Below, in pieces: positions 1 through 8,805 of a stretch of 64,000 nt of DNA (position 1 is the first letter of the stretch; every line of letters begins with the position of its first letter). The position numbers were made by a program, and so were the translations under genes. Origin of the DNA: Roseomonas acroporae (GTDB taxonomy: Bacteria > Pseudomonadota > Alphaproteobacteria > Acetobacterales > Acetobacteraceae); NCBI RefSeq assembly GCF_023223525.1, contig NZ_JALPRX010000015.1, forward strand, positions 22,641 to 86,640, in the 5' to 3' direction. The notes below the pieces were generated by a model. It worked only from the letters and a program-made list of their open reading frames with translations, ran no database searches and was not told where the DNA came from.

Positions 1-1268
1 TCGGCGCCGCCGAGGCCGGCGAGGCGCTCGAAGCGCAGCGTCGCCTCGCGCTGCCAGGCCGGCTCGGCGCCGGCCGAGACGACCTCGCTCGCCTCGCCGC
101 CGCACAATTCCAGCACCATGCGCGTCGCGGCTTCGAGGGCGGCGGGTTGCAGCGCCGGGTCGATGCCGCGCTCGAAGCGCTGGCGGGCGTCGGAGGAGAG
201 CTGGTGGCGGCGGCCGGAAAGGGCGATGCGCACGGGGTCGAACAGGGCGCACTCGATGAACACCTCGGTGGTGTCCGCGTCGCAGCCCGTCGTCTCGCCG
301 CCCATGATGCCGGAGAAGGAGACGACGCCCGAGGCGTCCGCGATCACGGAGTCCTCCGGGCTCGCCGTGTATTCCTTGCCGTTGAGCGCCAGCAGCGTCT
401 CGCCCTCGCGGCCCAGGCGGATGGTGAGGGTGCCGCCCTTCACCTTGCGCGCATCGAAGACGTGCAGCGGCCGGCCGAGATCGACGGTGAAGAAGTTGGT
501 CACGTCCACCAGCGCGTTGATCGGGCGCAGGCCGATCGCGGTGAGCCGGTCGCGCAGCCATTGCGGGCTCGGCCCGTTGCGCAGGCCGCTGATGGTGCGG
601 CCGAGCACCCAGGCGCAGGCGCGCGGGTCGTCGATCGCCCAGCGCAGCGCCGAGGGGCCGCCGGCGGGAACGGTGCCGGGGCGCAGGTAGCGTCCCTCCG
701 GCCGCAGCGTGCCGAGCCCGGCCGCCGCGAGGTCGCGCGCCACGCCGCGCACGGAAAGCGCGTCGCCGCGGTTGGGCGTGACCGAGATCTCGATCACCGG
801 GTCGTCCAGCCCGGCCCATTCGGCGTAGCCGGCGCCGACCGGCGCGTCCTCGGGCAGCTCGATGATGCCGGCATGGTCCTCGCCGAGCCCCAGCTCGCGC
901 GCGGAGCACATCATGCCCTCGCTCTTCACGCCGCGTATCTCGCCGACCTTCAGCGTGATGTCGGAGCCGGGGACGTAGGTGCCGGGCAGGCCCAGCACGC
1001 CCTTCATGCCGGCGCGGGCATTGGGCGCGCCGCAGACCACGGAGAGCAGCGTGCCGTTGCCGGCATCGACCTTCAGCGCGCGGAGGCGGTCCGCGTTCGG
1101 GTGCGGCTCGGCCTCCACCACGGCGGCGATTCGGAACGGGGCGAGCGCCCGGCCGCGATCCTCGACGCCCTCGACCTCCAGGCCGATGGCGGAGAGCGTC
1201 GTGGTGATGGCCTCCAGCGTCGCATCCGTGTCGAGGTGCTCGCGCAGCCAGCTCAGGGTGAACTTCAT
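1..1268 (-). CDS. pheT: Phenylalanine--tRNA ligase beta subunit (C-terminus beyond window)
   Basis: Beta subunit of the alpha2-beta2 enzyme that charges tRNA-Phe in the cytoplasm. The frame opens at ATG 1266-1268 ([13 protein letters not shown]) and stays open to the window edge, giving about 422 of roughly 800 residues, so the C-terminal part is missing only because the window ends. Residues about 40-150 form the tRNA-binding (EMAP/OB) domain ([14 protein letters not shown]). The B3/B4 editing region ([12 protein letters not shown]) and the start of the B5 domain ([24 protein letters not shown]) follow. The start lies 3 bp after the pheS stop, so the two subunits are almost certainly cotranscribed and coupled. 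Confidence 0.97.
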   Translation of the reverse strand, partial: MKFTLSWLREHLDTDATLEAITTTLSAIGLEVEGVEDRGRALAPFRIAAVVEAEPHPNADRLRALKVDAGNGTLLSVVCGAPNARAGMKGVLGLPGTYVPGSDITLKVGEIRGVKSEGMMCSARELGLGEDHAGIIELPEDAPVGAGYAEWAGLDDPVIEISVTPNRGDALSVRGVARDLAAAGLGTLRPEGRYLRPGTVPAGGPSALRWAIDDPRACAWVLGRTISGLRNGPSPQWLRDRLTAIGLRPINALVDVTNFFTVDLGRPLHVFDARKVKGGTLTIRLGREGETLLALNGKEYTASPEDSVIADASGVVSFSGIMGGETTGCDADTTEVFIECALFDPVRIALSGRRHQLSSDARQRFERGIDPALQPAALEAATRMVLELCGGEASEVVSAGAEPAWQREATLRFERLAGLGGA

Positions 1269-1271
1269 GGC

Positions 1272-2369
1272 TCAGAATCCCTCGGCCAGCGAGGCGGGGG
1301 CGAGCGGGCCGGTGCCGTAGTGGCGCAGCCAGCGCACGTCGCTTTCGTAGAAGGGGCGCAGGTCGGCCATGCCGTGCTTGAGCATGGTGATGCGCTCGAT
1401 GCCCATGCCGAAGGCGAAGCCCTGCCAGACGCGCGGGTCGATGCCGCAATTGGCCAGCACGCGCGGGTGGACCATGCCGCTGCCCAGGATCTCCAGCCAG
1501 TCGCTGCCCTTGCCCAGCTCGCCCGACTTCCGGTCCCAGCCGATATCGACCTCCATGGAGGGCTCGGTGAAGGGGAAGTAGGAGGCGCGGAAGCGCACCG
1601 GCAGGTCGGCGATGGCGAAGAAGGCGCGCAGGAAGTCGATCAGGCAGCCCTTGAGGTGGCCGAGCGTGATGTCGCGGTCGATCACCAGCCCCTCGACCTG
1701 GTGGAACATCGGCGAGTGCGTCGCGTCGTGGTCGGCGCGCCAGGTGCGGCCGGGGACGATGACGCGGATCGGCGGCTCCTGGCTCAGCATGGTGCGGATC
1801 TGCACCGGGCTGGTGTGGGTGCGCAGCACGGGGCGGCGCCCGTCGGGGCCAGCCGGCAGGTAGAAGGTGTCGTGGTCCTGGCGGGCCGGGTGGTGCTCGG
1901 GGATGTTGAGGGCGCCGAAATTGTACCAGTCGCCCTCGATGTCCGGCCCCTCGGCCACGGCGAAGCCCATGGCGCCGAAGATCGCGGTCAGCTCCTCGAC
2001 GGTGCGGCTGATCGGGTGGATGGCGCCGTCGGCCGCCGTGCCGGGGGCGTTGGGGCGGGGCGGCAGCGAGACGTCGAGGCGCTCGGCGGCGAGCCGCGCC
2101 TCCAGCGCCGCCGACTCCAGCGCCACGCGGCGCGCCTCGATGGCGGTCTCCAGCTCGGTCTTGAGCCGGTTCAGCGCGGCGCCGCGCGCCTTGCGCGCCT
2201 CGGCCGGCACGGCGCCCAGGCCCTTGAGCAGCGCCGTCACCCGGCCGCTCTTGCCCAGCGTGCCGACGCGCACCGCGTCCCAGGCGCGCAGATCGGCCGC
2301 CGCCGCCAGCGCCGCCTCGGTCTCCTGCCGCAGCGCGGCCAGCTCGGCCGCCTCGGTCGCTTCGCTCAT
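1272..2369 (-). CDS. pheS: Phenylalanine--tRNA ligase alpha subunit
   Basis: Catalytic alpha subunit of phenylalanyl-tRNA synthetase, 365 aa, the usual bacterial length. The N-terminal about 100 residues are an Ala/Leu/Arg-rich coiled coil (tRNA binding). The class II catalytic core follows: motif 2 region with [12 protein letters not shown], then [15 protein letters not shown], and near the end the class II motif 3 with [22 protein letters not shown] 2367-2369 is chosen because it begins [15 protein letters not shown], matching the family start. The frame continues upstream through a repeat-rich leader that does not look coding. Upstream are a 28-bp tandem repeat and the rplT terminator-like hairpin, so pheST may have its own promoter in 2370-2580. 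Confidence 0.97.
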   Translation of the reverse strand: MSEATEAAELAALRQETEAALAAAADLRAWDAVRVGTLGKSGRVTALLKGLGAVPAEARKARGAALNRLKTELETAIEARRVALESAALEARLAAERLDVSLPPRPNAPGTAADGAIHPISRTVEELTAIFGAMGFAVAEGPDIEGDWYNFGALNIPEHHPARQDHDTFYLPAGPDGRRPVLRTHTSPVQIRTMLSQEPPIRVIVPGRTWRADHDATHSPMFHQVEGLVIDRDITLGHLKGCLIDFLRAFFAIADLPVRFRASYFPFTEPSMEVDIGWDRKSGELGKGSDWLEILGSGMVHPRVLANCGIDPRVWQGFAFGMGIERITMLKHGMADLRPFYESDVRWLRHYGTGPLAPASLAEGF

Positions 2370-2435
2370 CACTGCTCGTCCCGCGTTGGAGCGGATCGCC
2401 GGTCGGGCGGCTGGGCCCGGCGGCGTGGCGTCGCT

Positions 2436-2515
2436 CCGGCAACAAAGGGTCGGCGCCTGCGCGCCGGCATCAAGAGATCGGCGCCTGCGCGCCGGCAACA
2501 AAGGGTCGGCGCGAG
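2436..2515. repeat. 28-bp tandem repeat upstream of pheS
   Basis: Two full 28-bp units (2436-2463 and 2464-2491) and most of a third (2492-2511 or so) share CCGGCAACAAAGGGTCGGCG followed by CCTGCGCG. Unit 2 differs at a few positions (ATCAAGAGA for AACAAAGGG). The array lies between the rplT terminator-like hairpin and the pheS start, in the presumed pheST leader. No Phe-rich leader peptide was recognised. Function unknown. Confidence 0.8.
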
Positions 2516-2585
2516 GCCGGCGGAGCCCGTCCGCCGGGAACGCGCCCGTCGCGGGGCGCGCTAGCACGCCGCCGCCGAAGCAGAA

Positions 2586-2614
2586 AGGGCCGCCCCGTCG
2601 CCGGGTGCGGCCCT
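2586..2614 (-). terminator. Terminator-like hairpin after rplT
   Basis: Perfect 8-bp arms AGGGCCGC (2586-2593) and GCGGCCCT (2607-2614) with a 13-nt loop. Read on the minus strand the stem ends GGGCGGCCCT and is followed by TTCTG, a short U-rich tail. It lies 34 bp downstream of the rplT stop. A second weaker inverted repeat, CTCTCC/GGAGAG, sits between it and rplT at 2624-2642. It would separate rpmI-rplT from pheST. Confidence 0.6.
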
Positions 2615-2647
2615 CTCGCAAGGCTCTCCGTGACGGGGAGAGGAGGT

Positions 2648-3031
2648 TCAGGCCGCCGGCGCGGGGGCGGGAGCGGCGGGGCGCGCCGCCTTCGCCTTCT
2701 CCACCAGCGCGGCGAAGGAGGTCGGGTCGTCGAAGGCGATGGCCGAGAGCACCTTGCGGTCCAGCTCGATGCCCGCCGCCTTCACGCCGGCCATGAACTG
2801 GCTGTAGGTCAGCCCGTGCTCGCGCACCGCCGCGTTGATGCGCTGGATCCAGAGGCCGCGAAACTCGCGCTTCTTGTTGCGCCGGTCGCGGTAGGCGTAC
2901 TGCAACGCCTTCTCGACCCGCTCCAGCGCGGGCCGGTAGGCGGTCGAGGACCGGCCGACATAGCCCTTGGCGAGCTTGAGGATCTTCTTGTGACGGGCGT
3001 GCTTGGTGACGCCGCGCTTGACGTGTGCCAT
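2648..3031 (-). CDS. rplT: 50S ribosomal protein L20
   Basis: Large-subunit assembly protein that binds 23S rRNA, 127 aa. The start [19 protein letters not shown] and the central block [20 protein letters not shown] are diagnostic. The last about 12 residues form an Ala/Pro tail typical of GC-rich alphaproteobacteria. It follows rpmI by 14 bp and precedes a terminator-like hairpin. infC, often next to rpmI-rplT, is not present on this side of the G-run. Confidence 0.98.
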   Translation of the reverse strand: MAHVKRGVTKHARHKKILKLAKGYVGRSSTAYRPALERVEKALQYAYRDRRNKKREFRGLWIQRINAAVREHGLTYSQFMAGVKAAGIELDRKVLSAIAFDDPTSFAALVEKAKAARPAAPAPAPAA

Positions 3032-3045
3032 GGGTCAGGCCTCCT

Positions 3046-3252
3046 TCAGCGCTCGAGCCCGTAGGGCAGCCACTGCATGACGGTCAGCCCGTCCTGGTGG
3101 CGCAGCACCTGGGAGCCGCGGTTCTGGCGCTTGGCCTTCTGCGGGCGGGCGGACAGGTTGTGCCGCTTCTTGCCCGGGCCGGCCATCACCTTGCCGGTGG
3201 CGGTGATCTTGAAGCGCTTCTTGGCGCTCGACTTGGTCTTCATCTTGGGCAT
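3046..3252 (-). CDS. rpmI: 50S ribosomal protein L35
   Basis: Small basic ribosomal protein, 68 aa, starting [20 protein letters not shown] and carrying the conserved [18 protein letters not shown] block. The ATG at 3250-3252 is preceded on the coding strand by AGGAGGTCCAA, a strong ribosome binding site 6-7 bases away, which fixes the start. It is the first gene of rpmI-rplT. Its promoter must lie between the poly-G tract and 3253. Confidence 0.97.
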   Translation of the reverse strand: MPKMKTKSSAKKRFKITATGKVMAGPGKKRHNLSARPQKAKRQNRGSQVLRHQDGLTVMQWLPYGLER

Positions 3253-3401
3253 TTGGACCTCCTGTGGGTCGGGTCGCTCCGCCACCGCACCATGCGATGG
3301 GGACGCGAGTCCGCGGCCGGGCATGCCCGTCAGTGAGCCTCGGCGCGCGGGGAAGGGGCGGGGGTATAGCGGCGGGGGAGGGGGGTGGCAAGGGGGGCGG
3401 T

Positions 3402-3535
<134 letters not shown>

Positions 3536-3536
3536 C

Positions 3537-3607
3537 GGGGCGCTGCCCCGGACCCCGGCAAGGGGCTCTGCCCCTTGCATCCCCGCCAAAGGGCGAAGCC
3601 CCTTTGG
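3537..3607. repeat. Cluster of three small hairpins
   Basis: Three adjacent inverted repeats: GGGGC/GCCCC at 3537-3549; perfect 8-bp arms CAAGGGGC/GCCCCTTG at 3559-3577 with a 3-nt loop; and CCAAAGGGC/GCCCCTTTGG at 3586-3607 with one bulge. It looks like an interspersed GC-rich intergenic element of the kind common in alphaproteobacteria. It lies downstream of vapC and may also act as a terminator. Confidence 0.7.
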
Positions 3608-3650
3608 AAACCCCTTTTTGAAAAGAGAGGCGGACGTCCTGGCGGCGGTG

Positions 3651-4067
3651 TCAGCCCGGCGGGGGACGCGACGGTGCATCCGAACAGGTGACGAGCTTCA
3701 CCTTGTAGCGGGGCGCGTCGCGGTCCTCGGAGACGAAGCCGGCGCCCTCGATCATGGCCTGCGCGATGAGCAGGTGGTCGAACGGATCGCGATGGTCCGG
3801 ATACAGCGGCAGGCCGGCGAACGCCGCGAGGTGCGCGGCCTCGATGCCCAGCCAGGTGAAGCCCTCCCGCCCGACCGCCGTCACGATCTCGCCGATATCG
3901 GCCTCCAGCTTCCCGATGCGGTGCTTCACGACGATCTCCCAGAGCGAGACCACGCTGACCAGCACGTCATTGCCGGGGTCCGCGATCAGTTCCCGCGCCC
4001 GGCTCCCGAGCCGCCCGTCATCGCTCAGCCACCACAGCAGGGCATGCGTGTCGAGGAGGAGCTTCAC
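3651..4067 (-). CDS. PIN-domain toxin, VapC family
   Basis: Probable ribonuclease toxin of a type II toxin-antitoxin pair, 138 aa (family about 120-140). The PIN acidic residues are visible: Asp in [11 protein letters not shown] (residues 4-7), Glu in [18 protein letters not shown] (about 45), and Asp/His in [16 protein letters not shown] (about 90-102). The [12 protein letters not shown] pattern is typical of the VapC subgroup with this partner type. It starts 4 bp inside the end of the upstream gene (ATGA overlap at 4064-4067), so toxin and antitoxin are coupled. The target RNA cannot be deduced. Confidence 0.88.
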   Translation of the reverse strand: MKLLLDTHALLWWLSDDGRLGSRARELIADPGNDVLVSVVSLWEIVVKHRIGKLEADIGEIVTAVGREGFTWLGIEAAHLAAFAGLPLYPDHRDPFDHLLIAQAMIEGAGFVSEDRDAPRYKVKLVTCSDAPSRPPPG

Positions 4068-4339
4068 CCCGCCTCGTCCTCCATCGCCGCGAGCACGTCC
4101 GGCGGCAGGGCATCGAAGTCGGGCGCCAGGCGGATCCGGCCGCGCAGCGCCCCGGGCCGACGACGGGGCCGAACCGGTGTCGAGGGCGGGTGGAGCTCGG
4201 CCAGCACCTCGTCATGCGAGGTGATGAGGAAGGAGCTGCCTTGCCGCGCCTGCCGCAGGAATTCGGCCATGTTTTCGCGGAATTCGCGCACGCCGAGCCG
4301 GCGCGGTGGTGCCTTTCCACGCTGGTCCGGTTCGGACAC
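4064..4339 (-). CDS. Probable antitoxin of the VapBC pair (Phd/YefM-like N-terminus)
   Basis: 91 aa from a GTG at 4337-4339 (VSEPDQRG). The N-terminal half, LGVREFRENMAEFLRQARQG followed by FLITSHDEVLAEL, resembles the Phd/YefM DNA-binding fold (an REF-x-N helix, then a strand with ITxxxxxxA-like character). The C-terminal half ([18 protein letters not shown]) is the acidic, Pro-containing segment that usually wraps around the toxin. The start is uncertain: an internal ATG at MAEFLRQ would give a shorter product lacking part of the fold. The AT-richer palindrome at 4362-4374 just upstream supports the GTG start and autoregulation. Confidence 0.75.
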   Translation of the reverse strand: MSEPDQRGKAPPRRLGVREFRENMAEFLRQARQGSSFLITSHDEVLAELHPPSTPVRPRRRPGALRGRIRLAPDFDALPPDVLAAMEDEAG

Positions 4340-4361
4340 GGCACAGTCTCGCTCGATGTGA

Positions 4362-4374
4362 ACACAATATGTGT
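4362..4374. promoter_or_regulatory. Candidate operator of the toxin-antitoxin pair
   Basis: ACACA-ATA-TGTGT, perfect 5-bp arms in a locally AT-rich island 22 bp upstream of the antitoxin GTG. Antitoxins of this class repress their own promoter by binding short palindromes at this position. The assignment rests on position and symmetry only. Confidence 0.45.
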
Positions 4375-4476
4375 ACGCAAACTCGCTGCCGGAGGCAACC
4401 GAGGGCGCACGGGCGCGGATAGCCCTCGCCGCCAGTGCATGCCGCCGTGGGCCGACGTTACCGATGCAGCGTCTCG

Positions 4477-5208
4477 CTACCGTCCCCCCGACACGTCCAG
4501 CAACGCCCCCGTCGTGTAGGACGCCGCATCGCTCAGCAGCCACACGATCGCCTCCGCCACCTCCGACGCCTCCCCGGCCCGGCCCAGCGGCGCGCCGCCG
4601 CCCAGCCGCGCCGCCCGTCCCGGCTGGCCGCCGCTCGCATGGATCTCGGTCTCGATCAGCCCGGGGCGGACCGCGTTCACCCGCACCCCGGCCGGGCCCA
4701 GCTCCTTGCACAGCCCGATGGTCAGCGTGTCCACCGCCGCCTTGCTGGCCGCGTAGTCCACGTACTCGTTGGGCGAGCCGAGCTTGGCCGCCATCGAGGA
4801 GACCAGCACCAGCGACCCGCCGCGCCCGAGCCGCCGCGCCGCCTCCCGCGCCGTCAGGAAGGCGCCGAGCACGTTGATGTCGAACACCCGGCGCATCCGC
4901 TCCAGGGTCATGTCGGCCACGGTCGAGGCGGGGGCCACCACCCCGGCATTCGCCACCACGCCGTCGAGCTTGCCGAGCGCGCGCTCGGCGCCGTCGAACA
5001 TCGCCAGCACCTCGGCCTCCGAGGCTACGTCGCCGGGCAGCGCCACCGCTTGGCCGCCGGCCGCCTCCACCGCGCGCACCGTGCTCTCGGCCGCCTCGCG
5101 GTTGCCGAGATAGTTCACCCCCACCGACCAGCCGCGCTGCCCGGCCAGGATCGCGGTGGCGCGGCCGATGCCGCGGCTGCCGCCGGTGATCAGGATCGTC
5201 CTGGCCAT
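4477..5208 (-). CDS. SDR family NAD(P)-dependent oxidoreductase
   Basis: Classical short-chain dehydrogenase, 243 aa, Rossmann fold, cytoplasmic. The cofactor motif TGGSRGIG is near residues 8-15, NAG (ANAGV) near 90, catalytic Ser in VSSMAAKLGS about 140, and YVDYAASK (Tyr-x3-Lys) about 155. It ends with the typical SYTTGALLDVSGGR. ATG 5206-5208 (MARTILITGG) is preferred to upstream starts because the Rossmann strand should begin within the first few residues. YLGNREAAE after the second strand suggests NADP use as in FabG-like enzymes. The substrate is unknown. It is divergent from the molybdopterin enzyme and may share its promoter region. Confidence 0.92.
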   Translation of the reverse strand: MARTILITGGSRGIGRATAILAGQRGWSVGVNYLGNREAAESTVRAVEAAGGQAVALPGDVASEAEVLAMFDGAERALGKLDGVVANAGVVAPASTVADMTLERMRRVFDINVLGAFLTAREAARRLGRGGSLVLVSSMAAKLGSPNEYVDYAASKAAVDTLTIGLCKELGPAGVRVNAVRPGLIETEIHASGGQPGRAARLGGGAPLGRAGEASEVAEAIVWLLSDAASYTTGALLDVSGGR

Positions 5209-5391
5209 GTCTCGTTCCCCCGCTGTCCTTGCCGCGATCCTGGCAGAACGGCGCGGCGCCGGCATCCCCGCATCGGCGCGCGGGCCGGAACCAGGGCCGC
5301 CCTCCGACGGGTACGCCGCTTGCATGCCCCGAACGGGTTCCGCCGGAAGGCGTTCTGCCCTAGCGTCGGACGGTCAGGGATGCCCACGACG

Positions 5392-7524
5392 ATGAGCCAG
5401 ACTGCTTCCGCGAAGGCCGGTGCCCAGGCCGGCGCCAAGGCCGGCAACCGCGCCACGCGCCACTCCGCCTGCCCGCACGACTGCCCCTCCACCTGCGCGC
5501 TGGAGGTGGAGGTGATCGACGGCGCCCGCATCGGCGCGGTGCGCGGCGCGGCGGCCAACACCTACACGGCCGGGGTGATCTGCGCGAAGGTCTCGCGCTA
5601 CGCCGAGCGCGTCCATCACCCGGACCGGCTGACCCGGCCGATGCGCCGCACCGGGCCGCGCGGCTCCGGCCAGTTCGCGCCGATCTCCTGGGACGAGGCG
5701 CTGGACCGCGTGGCCGAGGCCTTCACCGAGGCGGCGGCGCGGCACGGCACCGAGGCGGTCTGGCCCTACTACTTCGCCGGCACGATGGGCCTCGTGCAGC
5801 GCGACGGCATCAACCGGCTGCGCCATGCAATGCGCTACTCGCGCCAGAGCCTGACTATCTGCTCCTCGGTCTCGGAGATCGGCTGGAAGGCCGGGGCCGG
5901 GGTGCTGCTGGGCCCGGACCCGCGCGAGATGGCGCAGGCCGACCTGATCGTGGTCTGGGGCGGCAACCCGGTGGCGACCCAGGTCAACGTGATGACCCAC
6001 ATCAGCCGCGCCCGGAAGGAGCGCGGCGCGAAGCTCGTGGTGGTCGATCCCTACCGCAACGGCACCGCGGCCGTGGCCGACCTGCACCTGCCCGTGCTGC
6101 CCGGCACCGACGCGGCGCTCGCCTGCGCCGTGATGCACTGCGCCTTCCGCGACGGCCTCGCCGACCGCGAGTACCTGGCCCGCTACACCGACGACCCGGC
6201 CGGGCTGGAGGCGCACCTCGCCACGCGCGGCCCGGACTGGGCCTCGGCGATCACCGGCCTGCCCGTCGCGCGGATCGAGGAATTCGCGCGGCTCTACAAC
6301 GGCACGGCGCGCTCCTTCCTGCGGATCGGCTACGGCTTCACCCGCATGCGCAACGGCGCCGCCGCGATGCACGCGGTGAGCTGCCTGCCGGCGGTGACGG
6401 GGGCGTGGAAGCACGCGGGCGGCGGCGCGCTCTGGTCCGGGCGCGGCATGTACCGCTGGGACAAGACGCTGATCGAGGGGCTGGACGTGGTGGACCCCGC
6501 CACCCGCATCCTCGACATGAGCCGCATCGGCGCCGTGCTGACCGGCGACCGGCGCGACCTCGGCGACGGCCCCGGCGTGCACGCGCTGCTGATCCAGAAC
6601 GTCAACCCGCTCACCGTGGCGCCGGACACCAACAAGGTGCGGCGCGGCTTCGCGCGCGAGGACCTGTTCGTCTGCGTCCACGAGCAGTTCATGACCGCGA
6701 CGGCGCGGCAGGCCGACATCCTGCTGCCCGCCACCATGTTCCTGGAGCACGACGACCTGTATCAGGCCGGCGGGCACAGCCACATCCAGATCGGCCCGAA
6801 GCTGATCGAGCCGCCGGGCGAGTGCCGCTCCAACCACGACGTCATCCTGGGCCTGGCGCAGCGGCTGGGCGCCGAGCACCCGGGCTTCGGCATGACCGCG
6901 ATGGAGATCGCCGACGCCACGCTGCGCGCCTCCGGCTGGCCGGGGGCGGCGGAGGTGGTGGAACGCCACTGGGTGGACGTGCAGCCCGAATTCCGCAAGG
7001 CCCACCATCTGGACGGCTTCGGCTTCCCGGACGGGAAATTCCGCTTCTCGCCGGACTGGCGCGCCCTCGGGCCGCACGGCGCCGCCATGCCCACCATGCC
7101 GGACCACATGCCGGTCATCGACTCCTCGGATGCCGCGCACCCGTTCCGGCTGGTGACGGCCCCGGCGCGGCAATTCCTCAACACCAGCTTCACCGAGACG
7201 CCCACGGCCCGCAAGCGCGAGGGAAGGCCCACCGCCATGCTGCATCCTGCCGATGCGGCGCGGCTCGGCGTCGCCGAGGGCGGGCGGGTGGTGCTCGGCA
7301 ATGCGCGCGGCACGGTGACGGTGCACGCCAAGCTGTTCGACGGGTTGCAGCCCGGCGTGGTGATCGTCGAGAGCGTCTGGCCGGACGAGGATTTCGAGGG
7401 CGGCATCGGCATCAACGCGCTGACCAGCGACGACCCGGCCCTGCCGGCCGGCGGCGCCGTGTTCCACGACACGGCGGTCTGGCTGCGTGCCGCCGAGGCC
7501 GCGCTGGCGCTGGCGGCGGAGTAG
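5392..7524 (+). CDS. Molybdopterin-dependent oxidoreductase with N-terminal 4Fe-4S site
   Basis: About 710 aa of the DMSO-reductase superfamily. Cys27, Cys31, Cys35 and Cys64 (CPHDCPSTC then GVICAK) form a C-x3-C-x3-C-x28-C [4Fe-4S] site. Next come the bis-MGD-binding domains (WDEALDRVAEAF; LIVVWGGNPVATQVN; LLIQNVNPLTVAPDTN; FMTATARQADILLPATMFLEHDD) and a C-terminal molydopterin dinucleotide-binding domain (FRLVTAPARQFLNTSF, then RLGVAEGGRVVLGNARG). The Cys/Ser cluster in LTICSSVSEIGW is at about the position of the metal ligand (inference). No twin-arginine signal is seen, so it is probably cytoplasmic. No electron-transfer subunit lies beside it and the substrate is unknown. ATG 5380 is an alternative start but lacks room for its ribosome binding site. 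Confidence 0.9.
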   Translation: MSQTASAKAGAQAGAKAGNRATRHSACPHDCPSTCALEVEVIDGARIGAVRGAAANTYTAGVICAKVSRYAERVHHPDRLTRPMRRTGPRGSGQFAPISWDEALDRVAEAFTEAAARHGTEAVWPYYFAGTMGLVQRDGINRLRHAMRYSRQSLTICSSVSEIGWKAGAGVLLGPDPREMAQADLIVVWGGNPVATQVNVMTHISRARKERGAKLVVVDPYRNGTAAVADLHLPVLPGTDAALACAVMHCAFRDGLADREYLARYTDDPAGLEAHLATRGPDWASAITGLPVARIEEFARLYNGTARSFLRIGYGFTRMRNGAAAMHAVSCLPAVTGAWKHAGGGALWSGRGMYRWDKTLIEGLDVVDPATRILDMSRIGAVLTGDRRDLGDGPGVHALLIQNVNPLTVAPDTNKVRRGFAREDLFVCVHEQFMTATARQADILLPATMFLEHDDLYQAGGHSHIQIGPKLIEPPGECRSNHDVILGLAQRLGAEHPGFGMTAMEIADATLRASGWPGAAEVVERHWVDVQPEFRKAHHLDGFGFPDGKFRFSPDWRALGPHGAAMPTMPDHMPVIDSSDAAHPFRLVTAPARQFLNTSFTETPTARKREGRPTAMLHPADAARLGVAEGGRVVLGNARGTVTVHAKLFDGLQPGVVIVESVWPDEDFEGGIGINALTSDDPALPAGGAVFHDTAVWLRAAEAALALAAE

Positions 7525-7622
7525 TCGCGGCAGGCGTCACGCCGGGAGCGCGCCGCTGCCGCGCGGCGGAGGGCGGCCCGGCCGCATCGGGCGCGGCCGG
7601 ACGCAGGTGGCCCGGTTCGGAT

Positions 7623-7678
7623 CGGCCAGTTCGGACCGGCCAGTTCGGACCGATCGGATCGGGCCGATCGGATCGGGC
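7623..7678. repeat. Four-unit 14-bp tandem array between convergent genes
   Basis: Two copies of CGGCCAGTTCGGAC (7623-7636, 7637-7650) are followed directly by two copies of CGATCGGATCGGGC (7651-7664, 7665-7678). It fills the gap between the stops of the molybdopterin enzyme and the aldolase-family gene. No terminator-like stem is obvious there. Confidence 0.85.
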
Positions 7679-7681
7679 CGT

Positions 7682-8470
7682 TCAGTCCCGGTAGCTGGGG
7701 TCGCGCCGGTCGAGCATGCGCAGCAGCGCCGGCCATTCCAGCACGCCGTAGGGGCGGCGCACGCCGGGCTGGTAGAGGTCGTAGGTCTTGTCGATGATCT
7801 GCTGCGGGACCGGCACCAGTGGGCTGTTGCAGGCCATGGCGGCGAGCTGCGTCTTGCAGGACAGCTCCAGCCGGTGCATCGCGTTGAACGCCTCGGGGAT
7901 GGTGCTGCCGGTGGTCAGCAGCCCGTGGTTGCGCAGGATCATGGCGTTGTTGTGCGGGCCGAGATCGGCGACGAGGCTTTCCTGCTCGGCGAGGTCGATC
8001 GCGACGCTCTGGTAGTCGTGGTAGCTGATCTTCGCGAAGCGCATCGCGGTCTGCGTCATCGGCAGCAGGCCGCATTCGAGGCAGGAGACCGCCATCCCGG
8101 CCCAGGTGTGGGTGTGGATGATGCAGTCCACGTCCGGCCGCGCGCGGTGGATCGCGCTGTGGATCACGAAGCCGGCGCGGTTCACGCCGTAGTCGTAGCC
8201 GGTCTCCGGGCGCAGCAGGATGTTGCCGTCATGGTCGATCTTGATGAGCGAGGAGGCGGTGATCTCCTCGTAGAACATGCCGTAGGCGTTGATCAGGAAG
8301 GCGTCCGGCTCGCCGGGGACGCGCATGGAGATGTGGTTGGCCGCCTGGTCGGCCATGCCGTAATGCGCGATCAGCCGGTAGCAGGCGGCGGTGTCCACGC
8401 GCGCCTGCCATTCCTCGGGGCTGACCTTGTCGCGCAGCGAGGGGATGTTGAGCTGGGCGGCGTCGAGCAT
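7682..8470 (-). CDS. Class II aldolase/adducin family protein
   Basis: 262 aa. The fold binds a divalent metal and catalyses aldol cleavage or related chemistry on sugar phosphates or oxo-acids. Metal-site histidines are visible in IIHTHTWAGMAV (about residues 98-104) and in MILRNHGLL (about 165). NHISMRVPG and FLINAYGMFYEEITASSLIKID are the usual N-terminal family blocks. ATG 8468-8470 is preceded on the coding strand by ACGGAGACCCCC, a good ribosome binding site. Many Acetobacteraceae homologues are called only class II aldolase/adducin and the substrate is not predictable. It is divergent from the iron-dependent dehydrogenase across a 335-bp gap. Confidence 0.92.
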   Translation of the reverse strand: MLDAAQLNIPSLRDKVSPEEWQARVDTAACYRLIAHYGMADQAANHISMRVPGEPDAFLINAYGMFYEEITASSLIKIDHDGNILLRPETGYDYGVNRAGFVIHSAIHRARPDVDCIIHTHTWAGMAVSCLECGLLPMTQTAMRFAKISYHDYQSVAIDLAEQESLVADLGPHNNAMILRNHGLLTTGSTIPEAFNAMHRLELSCKTQLAAMACNSPLVPVPQQIIDKTYDLYQPGVRRPYGVLEWPALLRMLDRRDPSYRD

Positions 8471-8805
8471 GGGGGTCTCCGTTTCTTTCCCGGGAGGCGG
8501 CCGGTTCCGTTTCGCTCCGGCATGGTCGCCCCGGGCGCATCGCGCGGGGGCCGGGGATGCCGGACGGGCTCGGTCGCCGCAGCTTCGCGCCGACGGGCCG
8601 GTGGCGCCAGGGGGTTCGTGCCGGTGCGGCGGGGCGAATTGCGCGGCGAGCGGATCGGCCCGGGCGGCCCGCGCCTGCCGGCGCCACCCTGCTTCCAGCC
8701 CCGCCTGCCGGCAAGCCGGCACGGCCGATGGACGGGCCTGCGGGCGGGGCGTAATCCGGGGCGGGAAGGGCGCCGAGGCGCGCCGCAGCGGGGAAGGGAA
8801 CGCGG
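8471..8805. promoter_or_regulatory. Divergent intergenic region
   Basis: 335 bp between the starts of two divergent genes, so it should carry both promoters. It is as GC-rich as the coding sequence. No sigma-70-like boxes, operator or small gene could be recognised. A short inverted motif, TGCCGGCAAGCCGGCA, near 8706 is the only symmetry noted. Confidence 0.5.

Noticed and set aside
147..2564. Very long plus-strand open frame (805 codons) opposite pheT/pheS
   Set aside because: It is the antisense shadow of highly GC-biased genes: His/Gln/Arg/Ala-rich low-complexity translation with no domain. pheT and pheS on the other strand are unmistakable.
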